A program made the position numbers and the translations under genes. A stretch of DNA of 30,123 bases from a virus. Under the pieces are notes generated by a model. It saw only the letters and a program-made list of their open reading frames with translations, was not told where the DNA came from and made no database searches. Numbering within the stretch: position 1 is the stretch's first letter; each line of letters begins with the position of its first letter. The DNA lies in the IMG/VR virus record IMGVR_UViG_3300001450_006449, positions 30,272 to 60,394 of that record, one strand, 5' to 3'. Shown here piece by piece: positions 8,439 to 18,318 of the stretch.

Positions 8439-11400
8439 ATGGAAAAATTAGAAGAATTATATTCATTAATCCCTGAAGGAATGTACTCTTCAATGGAGCA
8501 GTTTCAATTAGATTTAGAACAAGAAGGATTAGAATCTATATTTGAACTTATACCTGAAGGTATGTATGCTGATATTGAGCAATTTACAGATGACTTTGTT
8601 GAGTTAAAAAAAAAAGACGATTCACAATTTTCTTCTCAAGAGGAAGTTATGGAATCAGATACAGAGGTGGTGGAAGAGCCTGGTACATCGGTGCCTTTGT
8701 CTCCCGAAACTCCTGAACAACCTCAAGTAGTTACTGAAGAGGTTGTTGAAGAAGATCAAACACAAATAGAAACTCCTCCAGACCAAGTAGAAGACACAGC
8801 CAGTTATATTAATTTAGAAGGCTCTACTGATCTTACTGAAGAAGAATTACAAAACCTTACTCCTGGAGAAAAAAACACAGCTCTTGAAAGAACGTTTGGA
8901 AAGAATGAGTTCACTGATTTTTTTGGAGATATGTATCGAGCTGGATCTCAAGGACAAGGACAGGCTGGTTTAGTAGATGACTCCTTAGAGATATTTGGTA
9001 AAGGAAAGAGTGCTTCCGATTCAGACATTGAAGATTTTATAGCGGCTCATAATGTTATGACATCCAGTGGACCATCTGATGAGATGAAGGATTTTGATAA
9101 AGTATTTGAACAGTCGGGTGGTGGTATATATGGTTTCTTAAAAGGATTATTAGAAAGCCCAAGTGTTGCTCCTCAATTATTTGTTAGTTCTATTTCAGCT
9201 ATGCTCAACCCAGCGTCATTAGCCGCAGCCGGTGCTACTACGGGTGGGTTTGCTTTATCAGGATCTGGAGCGGGACCTTTAGGTGCAGTAGCAGGAGGAA
9301 TTGCCAGTATACCATTTGCTATGGGAGCAGCAGGTGCTACCTTGGAGACAGGCTTATCTTTTGCTGAGTTCTTAAATGAAGAGTTAGAAGAAAAAGGATT
9401 AAAGTTTACTAAAGAAGATATTAGAAAGGTTCTTAATGACCCTGAGGCTATGAGTCGTATACGTGCTAAATCAGCAGGTAGAGGGGCTATTATAGGTATT
9501 GTAGATAGATATGCTGCAGGACTTGGCGGAAAATTAGTAGGTGGTATGGCAAAGACAGGAGCTAAGAAGGGAGCCAGGATTTTAGCAGCAGCTGGAGTAG
9601 AGGCTGTAGGGGGTTCTACAGGTGAGGCGGCAGCTCGAGCAGTAGTAGGGCAAGACATGGATATTAAAGAGATTGGTTTTGAGGGAATAGCAGGAACATC
9701 TACTACTCCTATAACTTATCTATATGGTACTCAATTAGCCAAGCCTGTTTATAAAATAAACAACAAAGGTACTATGGGGGTAGTCGATAGAAAGACTATG
9801 GTGGAAATGATTAACACTCCTGATGACAAGGCTTTTGCTGCAATGGATATAGAGATTGTAAATGATCCTGAGTTAAAAGCAATTGCTAAAGCAAGAAAGA
9901 CTAAGTTAGTACAAGAATCTGCTATCATAAACCAATTAAAAGAAGCAGGAATTACAGATGAGACTGCTATTGCAGAACTCACAGCTTTAGAAAGAGAGAA
10001 ACAAGCATTACAAGGAAACACAACAAGAGCAGGAAAGAAAAAATTATCTGAGATTGATGCAAAGATTGACGCTATCATGGACCAGGAAGTAACAGAAGAG
10101 GTAGAAGTAACAGAAGATGAATTAGTTACTCAAGACTCAGACGCTGTAAAAAGAGAAACTTACGAAACCATTAATGATGATGGTAATAAAGTGACAGTAG
10201 AAGTTACAACAGCTAAAGATGGTAGTAGGATTTTAAGGTATAAAGATGCTGAAGGAAATACTTTTCAGACAGAAACTTTGGCTAAAGATAATGATATAGC
10301 TAATGAAAAAATTATTGAGTTAAATGTAGCTGAAGAAGGAGCTGATATCACTAATATAGAAACAATAGAAGGGTTTGAAAATATAGCAAACAAAAAAGTA
10401 GTAGCCAAAAGAAAACAAGAACTTAAAACTAAACAAGATGCCATTCAAGAGTCAAGCACAGAGAGCGTGGATGTACAAGAACAAACCGAAGATGGCCGAG
10501 CAGTGGGAGATGGAGACACCCAGGCGACCATTACCGAAGAGAGTATCCAAGAAGAACAAACCGATGTTGACGCGCCAACGCAGGAGGAAATAGATACTGA
10601 GTCAAGAGACTTAGAATCTTTCCTTAATGATAATGATGTTGTTACTGAAGAAACAGAAGTAACTACTAATGAAATAGTGGATGAAACTCCAGGACAAATA
10701 GTAAATGATAACTTTACGGTTACTGAAAAAACTACTACGGAGAATGATAGTTATTATAACTCTGACGTATTTACTCAAGAGAATCCTAACACTACAGTAG
10801 ATCAGCATGAGAATAAGATAATTAACTTAGCTACTAAAGCAGTTAAAGCAATAACTAAAATATTACCTGACACTAAGGTAGTGGTTCATAGGTCTCAAGA
10901 AGCTTACAATAAATATGCAGATGTTAAAAATACCAGAGGAACTTTTGATCCAGGTACTAATACTATTCATATTAATATGCCTTTGGCTAATAATAAAACC
11001 ATAGCTCATGAGGTATTTCATGCGGTGTTATATACCAAGTATGGAACTGATATTAAGATAGCTGAGGTTACAGATCGAATGGTGAAAGCTGTTAAGAGAA
11101 AAGTAAAAGATAAAAAATTAATCAAACAGTTAGATGACTTTGCAGCTAAGTATGATAACTTCCAAAACGAAGAATATCTTTCTGAGTTGGTTGGTATATT
11201 AGCCGACAACTACCCATCACTCGCTGCACCTGAAAAAAGTATTGTACGTAAATGGTTTGAGAAAGTAGCTAAGATGTTAAAGATAGAAGTAGCTATTGAT
11301 ACAGATGCAGATGTTTTAGATTTATTAAATACTATTAGTAAGAAAGTTAAAGAAGGAACGGAGATTGCTACTGAAGAAGTAACGCAGTTAGATGCGTTTG

Positions 11401-14400
11401 AAGGGGGGCAAGTGGTAGAAAATCCTGCATCAGCTTTACAAAAAAATCAGGTAGGAGATTTTGAAGTGACATATACTCAGCAAGAAAGTGTAGCTGACAT
11501 GATTAATGCAGGTTTAATTACTGAGCCGAAAGATATTTCTTTTATAGAAGATTCGGAAGTAACTATAACTGCTCCTGATGATATGTTAGCGGGAGAGATT
11601 AAATATAAAGGAAAGGTAATTTTTGAAGGAGAAGGAGGTGTATTTTTTGTAACTAAGTTTGGAGATGTTTGGGCTTCCGGTAAAAAGGGGACTGCTAATA
11701 CAATAGCAAATAGTTTGAATAAACAATTAAAAAATAATAATGGTAAAGCATATTTAGTTTTAACTAAAGGTACTGATGCTAAGTTAGTTAGTAGTGCTTC
11801 GGGAGTTACCTCTACGTTGGCTATTTTAAATACCATGTTAGATAATAATTTAATTGCTCCTTCTATTTTTAGAAGTGCTGTATCTTCAGCGGTAAAAAAA
11901 GCGGGAGGTATAATTGATTTACGTCAAAGTGCAAAAGATTTAAAAACCGATATAGCTAATTATTTTACTGACCCTACTACAACAACTTTTGAAAAGAGAG
12001 GTTTTGTTGTTAAAGATATAGTTGGTGAGATTGCTAAAACATTAGATAAACCAAGTCAACAAGCTATAGCAAAATTTTTAGGTGGAGATATTAAAAGGTC
12101 AGTAACTAAAGGGGAAACAAAATTTGGATCTCAATCTCTTGTAGATTTAATTGCTCGTATTGCTGCAGAAAAATTAACTAAAGGTCTAAATGTAGGGGAT
12201 GTGTATGCGGTAATAGAAGTTAATAATGAGGTAGAAGTAAAAGAAGACTCGCATCCAAGTTATCCATTTCATATATCATTAAAAGATGGTGGTAAACCTA
12301 TCTTACATTTATTAAAAAATAGACAGCCAGGCGGAGAAGTATTAATTCAAAAATCTGGTAAGCCTTATGCGGTAAGAAATGTAAGTGTGGTGGAAGGTAA
12401 AGTAAAAAAGGCTGACTCTAAAGTAACTGAAAAGAAAAAAACTACTAAACAACGTCAGCAGAAAGTAGTGTTTAATATAGAGAAGCAAAGAGTATATAAA
12501 GATGATGCTTCAGGAGTTACATTCTTGACTAAAGGATATGGTGGTAGGTTTATTAATATATCAAGGAAAGCAGTTACTATAAAAGATATTGATGGCTTAA
12601 GTCAATATCAGAAACCATTAGTAGAGGTAACTATGGAGAGAGATGTGTATAACAAACAGCCTGACGCAAGGACTGTAATAGATGGGAAAGAGAAGTTTGT
12701 GAATCAATTAGATACTATAAGAGGATTTAAAAAGATAAGATTAATTGAAGATACCCCTGCTGTTAAAAATACCCTACAAAGGATAAGGTCCTTAGCACAA
12801 CAAAGTGGTATTAACAAAAAGAATTTTTTACCAGGAACATTATCTAATCCTCAAGCTCTTAATAGAATACTAAAAGAATTAGGATATAGTTTAAAAACAT
12901 ATGGACCACCAACTAAACCTTATGGTTATGGTATTATAAAACCAGATGGTAAGTTATTTAGAATGTCTCAGCAAAGACAACAAGTGGCAGACGTGTTAAC
13001 CACAGATATGGATGCGGTAGAAATAATTACTATTGCCAGAGCCAATAACTTTAGAGGACCAGCTATTAAAGACTACTTAGTTAGAGTAAAGAAAATGAAA
13101 GTTAAAGATGTAGTCGATTTACTTAAAGTTCCTGTCGATATATTCTCTAATATTCCTGAAGCATTTACTAATATAAAAGAAGGAATGAATGAAGGTGTTA
13201 GACTTTATACTGACATCATAGAGAAATCTAAGAAGTGGCAAATAAAAAATAAAGCTACTGACGCAGCAACTTTTGATAAAGCTGTACAGTTTTTAGAAGA
13301 AAGCAAATTGTTTAAAAATCAAGCCGACCCAAAAAGAAAAGCATTATCTACTCTTCAAAAAGAAATGATTGTAGGTATGCAAAAATCTTTAGGAGTTCGC
13401 CCAATGAAAAATACTAACTTAAAGCTTAGAGCCCTAAGACAATCATTAAAAGATACTAAGCGAGGAGCTAAAGAATTAAAGGCTGTTCAGTCTAAATTAA
13501 GAAACTTTATTAGAAGATCTTTACCAGCAAAGCTATATACTAAAGGGGAGATAACTACTTTAATATCTGATGTTACTAATGCAACGGAAGCTAATATAGA
13601 CAACCTTATACAAAAGGTAATAGATAAAATTACTACTATACAAGTAGCTGATTTAGAAACAACTATTGATAAACTATTAAATGATCAGTACGAGAAAGTA
13701 GAAAGCGGTAGAGAGAAAGGGAAGAAGATATCAGTAGATGTAAATGATAGGCTGAAAGCTTTAAAGAAAGATATGGTTACTGATAGTATGGTGGCTGATG
13801 ATGTAGTAAAAAGAAACTTAGAACTCAATCAAGAGTTTAACGAAATAACTAATAAGTCAGAACAATTAAGTGAAGGAGATTTAAGTAGATTAATAGATAT
13901 TAAAATCTTAATCAATCTTAATAATGCTACCTTAATGGAGAGCACTGATGTAAATAAAGTGCAAAGTTTAAATGAGGCAGTTCAACTTCTAACTGAAGTA
14001 GTTGGTAGAGGAAAAGAATTATTTAAAGCACAACTTAAAAAGGATCATAAAAGATACATGGATAATAAGGAGACTGTCTATGAGGCGGTAACTGGAGATA
14101 AAGTAGATATGAGTGACCCAGAGCAAGTAGCTAAAGCAAAAAAAACACAAGGAAAGAGAACCAGAAGAAAAGCCAGACGTGAAACAGATAGCTTATTTAA
14201 AAAAGCTATGAGGTCGATAGACTTAGCGTTAAACTCATTCGTAAAAGCAAGCGAAAGTTTATCTGGGTTAATGAATATAATTGACAAATTGCCTGGAGAT
14301 TTGATAGGAGGTAAAGTTCGTAAGATGGTATACAATAAGTTTAATGAAAGCTTAAGAGTATATAAGGCCAGAATGAAAGGTAATCGCCAAAATATTGAAA

Positions 14401-16442
14401 CTAAATTACAAGAAGTGTTTGGTAAAAAATGGAAGTCTGCAGTTACTAATATGAGAAAGCCTATTAATACTGGAATTTATATTAGCCCTGCTGAAGTGAA
14501 AAAAGCGCAAGAAAAATATGATGCGGATCCAAGTAGAAAAAATAAAAAGAATCTCAATAAAGTTATAACAGATAATGAAATTATCATGAGTCAAAGCGAG
14601 ATACTTTATCAATGGCAGCAATACCAAGACCCGGCTAACCTTCCTTCGTTTGCTAATCCTGACAACCCTTTCTTTGGGGAAGATCATAAACGTATTATGG
14701 ATGGTCTTATGGAAAAAGTTGATCCCAAAACCAAGGAGATAGGAGACTGGTTAGTAGAGGAATTTTATCCTTCTTTATATGACCATTATAATAAGACGTA
14801 TAAAGCTATTTATAGAACCAATCTACCTTGGAATGATAAGTATGCTGGTAGAATTTACAGGGAAGCCAATGTGCCTAATCCTTTAGACTTATTAGGAACA
14901 GATATTAAATCTAACAATCAAGTGTCTGCGGCTTCAACTAAAGTAAGAAGAGCTAATACTAAGCCTATCACTAAGATGGATATGATGGATGTAATGCTTA
15001 CTTACACTACAGATATGGAGTGGTTTGCATCACATGCAGAAGCAGTAAGAGATGTAAACAAAATGTTTGATGATCCATTAATTGCTCAAGCTATTGAAGA
15101 TAATAATGGAGAAGGAACTTTACTTCTAATTAGAAGTTCTATAGAAAAAATAGCAAGAAGAGGTATTAATAATGCAGCGCGTGGTAAATTTATTAATGCT
15201 ATTAATAATATGTTTATATCAGCAAGACTTGGTGCTAACCCTACTATTTTCTTAAAACAAATGACTTCCTTTATTACTTTTGCAAATGATATTGGATTTG
15301 TAAATTATATAAAGTATGCCGCTAAGAATAAAACAGAAGCTATAAAAGTATATAAAGAGATATGGAACAACTCTGTGTATGTACAAGACAGAGCTTCCGA
15401 AAGAATACAAAGTGTTATAGAAAGTTATACCGCTATGGGTAATCTGGAGTTTAACCCTTCTGATAATTTTATAATAAAATTAATGATGGCCCCTGTAAAG
15501 TATGGAGATTTAGGCGCTATATTTTTAGGAGGAAGTCCTAACTACTCTTATTATAAAGCTGAGTTTCAGAAGAAAAATCCAACTGCTACTGAGCAACAAG
15601 CGATTGATCATGCTATTAGAAAGTTTGAAGATGACACTAAGAACACTCAGCAATCAGCAGATTTACAAGATAAAGATTTTTATCAAACATCTGATCCTAT
15701 CATTCGTTCTTTTAATATGTTCTTAACTACTCCTAAACAATACTTAAGAAAAGAATTTGGAGCTATGAGAAACTTATATCGTAAGTTAAAAGCTTTTGAT
15801 AAAAATGCAGGACAGGGAACTTTAGGTGAAAATATTAGACAGTTAGCTATGTACCATACTGTTATGCCTATGTTCTTCCAGTTTGTTGCTCTTGGTTTCC
15901 CAGACTTAAGCGATTTAGAGGATGAAGAAAAAGAAGATTTATTAAGAGCTGCAATTATTGGAAACTTCAATGCTTTATTTATAGCAGGAGATGTGATAGC
16001 TATGTTAGCTGATGCCGCTCAAGATAAGCCATGGGCTGGAACTACTAAATCATTAGCTCCACTAAATGTAATGACAGAAATCACTACCCTTTATACGAGA
16101 GCAGAAAAAACAAAAGACCCTAAAAAGAAAGCAGAATTAACACAGAAATTAATATTAAGAGTAACTGAATTATCATTAACCCCTACCAAACTTCCTCTAC
16201 CACTGGTGAACATTGCTAAGTATGCTAAGAATATTGATAAATTAGGAGAGGGTGGTACTGAAAAAGATTTCTTAAGATTGTTTAATTACTCCGACTATGT
16301 AATTAATAAAGACGATAGAAAGAAAGGAACTAAACTAAGTAAAGAAGAAATGAAATTATATTTCCCAGACCTATATGAGCAAGAGATGGCACTGGATAAA
16401 GAAATGAAAGAGTTAGATAAATCTTTAGAGTTAGAATTTTAA
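8439..16442 (+). CDS. Giant (2667 aa) ejection/polyvalent virion protein with HExxH peptidase motif
   Basis: Visible layout: residues 10-22 and 37-49 are a repeat of LIPEGMY-x-x-x-EQF; residues about 60-130 form an acidic Pro/Glu/Gln linker; residues about 240-320 and 345-430 are Ala/Gly-rich hydrophobic segments that could enter a membrane; residues about 440-800 are acidic and coiled-coil-like; HEVFH lies at 857-861 with acidic candidates for a third zinc ligand at 911-916 (NEEYLSEL), as in zinc metallopeptidases; then come mixed alpha/beta regions and long helical C-terminal domains. Large phage proteins mixing enzymatic and helical domains are known as polyvalent proteins, and T7 gp16-type ejection proteins are similarly large. 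It starts 2 nt after the 674-aa gene. It probably travels in the capsid and is injected; the peptidase could cut peptidoglycan-associated or host proteins. No transglycosylase motif was recognised. Confidence 0.65.
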   Translation: MEKLEELYSLIPEGMYSSMEQFQLDLEQEGLESIFELIPEGMYADIEQFTDDFVELKKKDDSQFSSQEEVMESDTEVVEEPGTSVPLSPETPEQPQVVTEEVVEEDQTQIETPPDQVEDTASYINLEGSTDLTEEELQNLTPGEKNTALERTFGKNEFTDFFGDMYRAGSQGQGQAGLVDDSLEIFGKGKSASDSDIEDFIAAHNVMTSSGPSDEMKDFDKVFEQSGGGIYGFLKGLLESPSVAPQLFVSSISAMLNPASLAAAGATTGGFALSGSGAGPLGAVAGGIASIPFAMGAAGATLETGLSFAEFLNEELEEKGLKFTKEDIRKVLNDPEAMSRIRAKSAGRGAIIGIVDRYAAGLGGKLVGGMAKTGAKKGARILAAAGVEAVGGSTGEAAARAVVGQDMDIKEIGFEGIAGTSTTPITYLYGTQLAKPVYKINNKGTMGVVDRKTMVEMINTPDDKAFAAMDIEIVNDPELKAIAKARKTKLVQESAIINQLKEAGITDETAIAELTALEREKQALQGNTTRAGKKKLSEIDAKIDAIMDQEVTEEVEVTEDELVTQDSDAVKRETYETINDDGNKVTVEVTTAKDGSRILRYKDAEGNTFQTETLAKDNDIANEKIIELNVAEEGADITNIETIEGFENIANKKVVAKRKQELKTKQDAIQESSTESVDVQEQTEDGRAVGDGDTQATITEESIQEEQTDVDAPTQEEIDTESRDLESFLNDNDVVTEETEVTTNEIVDETPGQIVNDNFTVTEKTTTENDSYYNSDVFTQENPNTTVDQHENKIINLATKAVKAITKILPDTKVVVHRSQEAYNKYADVKNTRGTFDPGTNTIHINMPLANNKTIAHEVFHAVLYTKYGTDIKIAEVTDRMVKAVKRKVKDKKLIKQLDDFAAKYDNFQNEEYLSELVGILADNYPSLAAPEKSIVRKWFEKVAKMLKIEVAIDTDADVLDLLNTISKKVKEGTEIATEEVTQLDAFEGGQVVENPASALQKNQVGDFEVTYTQQESVADMINAGLITEPKDISFIEDSEVTITAPDDMLAGEIKYKGKVIFEGEGGVFFVTKFGDVWASGKKGTANTIANSLNKQLKNNNGKAYLVLTKGTDAKLVSSASGVTSTLAILNTMLDNNLIAPSIFRSAVSSAVKKAGGIIDLRQSAKDLKTDIANYFTDPTTTTFEKRGFVVKDIVGEIAKTLDKPSQQAIAKFLGGDIKRSVTKGETKFGSQSLVDLIARIAAEKLTKGLNVGDVYAVIEVNNEVEVKEDSHPSYPFHISLKDGGKPILHLLKNRQPGGEVLIQKSGKPYAVRNVSVVEGKVKKADSKVTEKKKTTKQRQQKVVFNIEKQRVYKDDASGVTFLTKGYGGRFINISRKAVTIKDIDGLSQYQKPLVEVTMERDVYNKQPDARTVIDGKEKFVNQLDTIRGFKKIRLIEDTPAVKNTLQRIRSLAQQSGINKKNFLPGTLSNPQALNRILKELGYSLKTYGPPTKPYGYGIIKPDGKLFRMSQQRQQVADVLTTDMDAVEIITIARANNFRGPAIKDYLVRVKKMKVKDVVDLLKVPVDIFSNIPEAFTNIKEGMNEGVRLYTDIIEKSKKWQIKNKATDAATFDKAVQFLEESKLFKNQADPKRKALSTLQKEMIVGMQKSLGVRPMKNTNLKLRALRQSLKDTKRGAKELKAVQSKLRNFIRRSLPAKLYTKGEITTLISDVTNATEANIDNLIQKVIDKITTIQVADLETTIDKLLNDQYEKVESGREKGKKISVDVNDRLKALKKDMVTDSMVADDVVKRNLELNQEFNEITNKSEQLSEGDLSRLIDIKILINLNNATLMESTDVNKVQSLNEAVQLLTEVVGRGKELFKAQLKKDHKRYMDNKETVYEAVTGDKVDMSDPEQVAKAKKTQGKRTRRKARRETDSLFKKAMRSIDLALNSFVKASESLSGLMNIIDKLPGDLIGGKVRKMVYNKFNESLRVYKARMKGNRQNIETKLQEVFGKKWKSAVTNMRKPINTGIYISPAEVKKAQEKYDADPSRKNKKNLNKVITDNEIIMSQSEILYQWQQYQDPANLPSFANPDNPFFGEDHKRIMDGLMEKVDPKTKEIGDWLVEEFYPSLYDHYNKTYKAIYRTNLPWNDKYAGRIYREANVPNPLDLLGTDIKSNNQVSAASTKVRRANTKPITKMDMMDVMLTYTTDMEWFASHAEAVRDVNKMFDDPLIAQAIEDNNGEGTLLLIRSSIEKIARRGINNAARGKFINAINNMFISARLGANPTIFLKQMTSFITFANDIGFVNYIKYAAKNKTEAIKVYKEIWNNSVYVQDRASERIQSVIESYTAMGNLEFNPSDNFIIKLMMAPVKYGDLGAIFLGGSPNYSYYKAEFQKKNPTATEQQAIDHAIRKFEDDTKNTQQSADLQDKDFYQTSDPIIRSFNMFLTTPKQYLRKEFGAMRNLYRKLKAFDKNAGQGTLGENIRQLAMYHTVMPMFFQFVALGFPDLSDLEDEEKEDLLRAAIIGNFNALFIAGDVIAMLADAAQDKPWAGTTKSLAPLNVMTEITTLYTRAEKTKDPKKKAELTQKLILRVTELSLTPTKLPLPLVNIAKYAKNIDKLGEGGTEKDFLRLFNYSDYVINKDDRKKGTKLSKEEMKLYFPDLYEQEMALDKEMKELDKSLELEF

Positions 16443-16443
16443 T

Positions 16444-16941
16444 ATGAAAAAAATAATTATAATTTTATTTGGTTTAATTATACTTCAAACTCAAGCACAG
16501 GTTAACCCATGTGATTCAATAACGTATTGGACCGATCAAGGACAAGGTTTGTTTGTAGGTGTTGATACAGCACTCATCCCCTTTTCTCCTGACTCAATAG
16601 ATGTATATTGGCAGGCTTGTAATACTACCACCTGTTATTCAGGGGTAGGTATGGATTTTTTCTTTGGGCAAATCCTAACTTCAGATACAATTAAACTTTG
16701 TTATGATGCTTATCTATATACCACTAACACATTAGAAATATGTACGCATTGTGACTCTTTAATATACGATGGGTTTTCATGGATATTATTTAGTATGAGT
16801 AACCCTGTATCTATAAATGAATTAACCTTTAATAAAATTACTTACAATAAAATGTATAACTTATTAGGGAGAGAAGTAAATGAATTACAAACAGGAGTAA
16901 TGTTAATTAGAAACCGCAAGAAATATATAATAATAAAATAA
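16444..16941 (+). CDS. Secreted protein with signal peptide and T9SS-like C-terminal sorting tail
   Basis: A 165-aa protein. Residues 1-19 are a classic signal peptide (MKK, hydrophobic IIIILFGLIIL, then QTQAQ). The mature part holds a CDSITYW segment, Cys pairs (C60/C64, C100/C103) and a CDSLIYDGFSWILF segment. The last 30 residues (YNLLGREV at 138-145, then G151 and a basic RNRKKYIIIK end) match the type A T9SS C-terminal domain pattern of Bacteroidota: y-D/N-LLG-x-x-V, a turn, G-x-Y/M-x-I/L, K-K-x-x-x-K. The family role is translocation across the outer membrane and surface attachment. Such a tail in a phage late operon suggests export through host T9SS, perhaps to modify the cell surface. 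It follows the giant gene by 1 nt. The functional role is not known. Confidence 0.65.
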   Translation: MKKIIIILFGLIILQTQAQVNPCDSITYWTDQGQGLFVGVDTALIPFSPDSIDVYWQACNTTTCYSGVGMDFFFGQILTSDTIKLCYDAYLYTTNTLEICTHCDSLIYDGFSWILFSMSNPVSINELTFNKITYNKMYNLLGREVNELQTGVMLIRNRKKYIIIK

Positions 16942-17178
16942 ATGAAAAACTTTAACGAAGACTCCTGTATGCGTCATAGTTATAATCTATTATTAGGTAA
17001 AAAAACATTAGAAGAATTAATAGAAGATACCGCGGAATTATATCTTATGTTTAGCCCCGAACAGAAACACGTACCTATGGTAGATGATGTGTATGATGTT
17101 TTAATTGAATACTTTACTAATACTGAAGAGTATGAAAAGTGTGCCGAGCTTTTACGGGCTAAGAATCTTGCGTCTTAA
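16942..17178 (+). CDS. Small conserved phage protein, unknown function
   Basis: A 78-aa soluble protein starting at the base after the stop of the T9SS-tailed gene, so probably co-translated. It is acidic and helical, with an LEELIEDTAELYLMF helix and a C-terminal DVYDVLIEYFTNTEEYEKCAELL segment that looks like a TPR-like helical pair. No known domain is recognised. It is the last + strand gene; its 3' end overlaps the end of the convergent - strand gene by 20 bp, with no clear terminator hairpin in the overlap. Confidence 0.6.
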   Translation: MKNFNEDSCMRHSYNLLLGKKTLEELIEDTAELYLMFSPEQKHVPMVDDVYDVLIEYFTNTEEYEKCAELLRAKNLAS

Positions 17179-17356
17179 TTTCTTTTTCTATTTCTTCCAG
17201 TAGTTGAGCAGGAGTATATATAGGGAGGTCATCATTATAATTATGATAAATACAAGTAAAGCTTTTTCCTTGCTTATCCCAAGTCCATAGATTATTAACA
17301 TTAGTTTTAATGTTGTTTCTTAGAACGGTTTTTATATTATTATATTTCATTTTCAA
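17159..17356 (-). CDS. Small unknown protein at the convergence point
   Basis: A 65-aa protein, last gene of the leftward module. It has a Thr/Asn/Lys-rich start, a WTWDKQGKSFTCIYHNYNDDLP beta-like segment, and an acidic C-terminal helix (AQLLEEIEKEIKTQD). A second ATG two codons in is an alternative start. Its 5' end overlaps the upstream gene by 17 nt and its 3' end overlaps the + strand gene. No family is recognised. Confidence 0.5.
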   Translation of the reverse strand: MKMKYNNIKTVLRNNIKTNVNNLWTWDKQGKSFTCIYHNYNDDLPIYTPAQLLEEIEKEIKTQDS

Positions 17357-17723
17357 ATTTTATTTGTTTATCGTGATCCCTATTTCTATTATATTGATCT
17401 ACTAAAAAATTCTTATTATAATTTCTACGCTCTGCTTCCAGTTTATAATATAAGAATGCTTGGAATCCGTTTATATGAGAATCGGTAGGGAAGAAGTATT
17501 TCCATCCTTTTGATTGTCCTTTAGCAATGTAATAACAGAAGGCTACTCCTATCTTTCCACTACTCTTTTTAAAGTTGATTATAGCTGTATGGTCCGAGGT
17601 TGGCACTACTTCCTCCACTACAAACGATTCATTACTTACATTTCCTTCTCTATTTTTATAAGAGAATCTTTTAGCAATAACTTTGCTAAATTCATTTAAT
17701 TCTTTTGCTATTTGTTTATTCAT
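17340..17723 (-). CDS. Unknown phage protein
   Basis: A 127-aa, basic, mostly alpha/beta protein. Notable segments are NEFSKVIAKRFSYKNREG near the N-terminus, a strand-rich middle (TAIINFKKSSGKIGVAFCYY), and a WKYFFPTDSHINGFQAF...YKLEAERRNYN motif near the end. I associate the PTDSHI...AF...YK pattern with small proteins of Flavobacterium-type phages but know no function. It overlaps the upstream gene by 8 nt, supporting an operon. Confidence 0.6.
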   Translation of the reverse strand: MNKQIAKELNEFSKVIAKRFSYKNREGNVSNESFVVEEVVPTSDHTAIINFKKSSGKIGVAFCYYIAKGQSKGWKYFFPTDSHINGFQAFLYYKLEAERRNYNKNFLVDQYNRNRDHDKQIKFENEI

Positions 17724-17973
17724 ATCTTCTTATATATATTGGTGTCTTTTTTCCTACATAAGCATTGACAGTATTGTAGTGAAAAAATTCTATTGCATCC
17801 TCTTCGCTAAACCTTTCTTCATCCTCTTCCATTAAACATCTTATACACTCATCAGCGTCATATACAGCTACTGGATTAGGTCCTTCCGTTATTCCTATTA
17901 AAGCTGAGTCATAACCAGCCGCAAGAAGACATTCATTATCCTCTAACTGTTGCATTAATATTTCATTTATCAT
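17716..17973 (-). CDS. Small acidic unknown protein
   Basis: An 85-aa acidic protein with a Glu/Asp-rich centre (DADECIRCLMEEDEERFSEEDAIEFFHYN) and a VGKKTPIYIRRYE end. The segment DSALIGITEGPNPVAVYD before it looks like a short beta-hairpin. It overlaps both neighbours (11 nt with the HNH gene upstream, 8 nt with the gene downstream), so it is translationally coupled. No domain is recognised. Confidence 0.55.
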   Translation of the reverse strand: MINEILMQQLEDNECLLAAGYDSALIGITEGPNPVAVYDADECIRCLMEEDEERFSEEDAIEFFHYNTVNAYVGKKTPIYIRRYE

Positions 17974-18310
17974 ATTTTCTTTTATCTGTTATTATTCTAT
18001 GACAGTTAGCACATCTCACTTCACACTTATCCATCTCTTCTGATATTGACTCTATTCCGTAAGCTCGGTTTGCCATATCAGAAATTGCTAATATTTTATC
18101 TCCCTTAACATGATCAAAGTCTAATACTAAAGGGTTACTCTCTCCGCAATCTATACACTCTGAAATTTCCTTAATAGATTTTACAAACTCTCTATTCCTT
18201 TTTCTTTGCACTTTATTTCGCTCATATGATCGGGCCTTAATTTTGTCCTTATTTTCTTGATAATGACGTTTTGCTGCAGCTACCTGGTCTTCAGGGTTTT
18301 TATAAGGCAT
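17963..18310 (-). CDS. HNH endonuclease
   Basis: A 115-aa HNH/McrA-like nuclease. After a basic helical N-terminus (residues 1-45, many Lys/Arg for DNA contact) comes a zinc-bound beta-beta-alpha core: C52-x-x-C55, then LDFDHV with D66-H67 as the catalytic His pair, and C100-x-x-C103-H104 closing the fold. The second zinc pair and the DH motif identify the family. Free-standing HNH genes in phages can be homing-type or packaging-linked nucleases. This one lies far from any terminase and between small replication-module genes, so a homing or host-DNA role is possible. Specificity cannot be read from the sequence. Confidence 0.85.
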   Translation of the reverse strand: MPYKNPEDQVAAAKRHYQENKDKIKARSYERNKVQRKRNREFVKSIKEISECIDCGESNPLVLDFDHVKGDKILAISDMANRAYGIESISEEMDKCEVRCANCHRIITDKRKYDK

Positions 18311-18318
18311 TAATATTA

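Noticed and set aside
9173-9658. Long - strand ORF (161 aa) opposite the giant gene
   Set aside because: It is an antisense shadow of the Ala/Gly-rich coding segment; composition is Pro/Ala-rich mirror sequence and no leader is present.
17156-17185. Bidirectional terminator at the convergence point
   Set aside because: Only weak palindromic bases (AAGAATCTT) are present in the overlapping stop codons; no stable stem with a T-run.
17849-17855. Another CTGATGA on the - strand, as in the hammerhead core
   Set aside because: It lies inside the coding sequence of the 85-aa protein, with no GAAA partner, no stem II and no pairing flanks.
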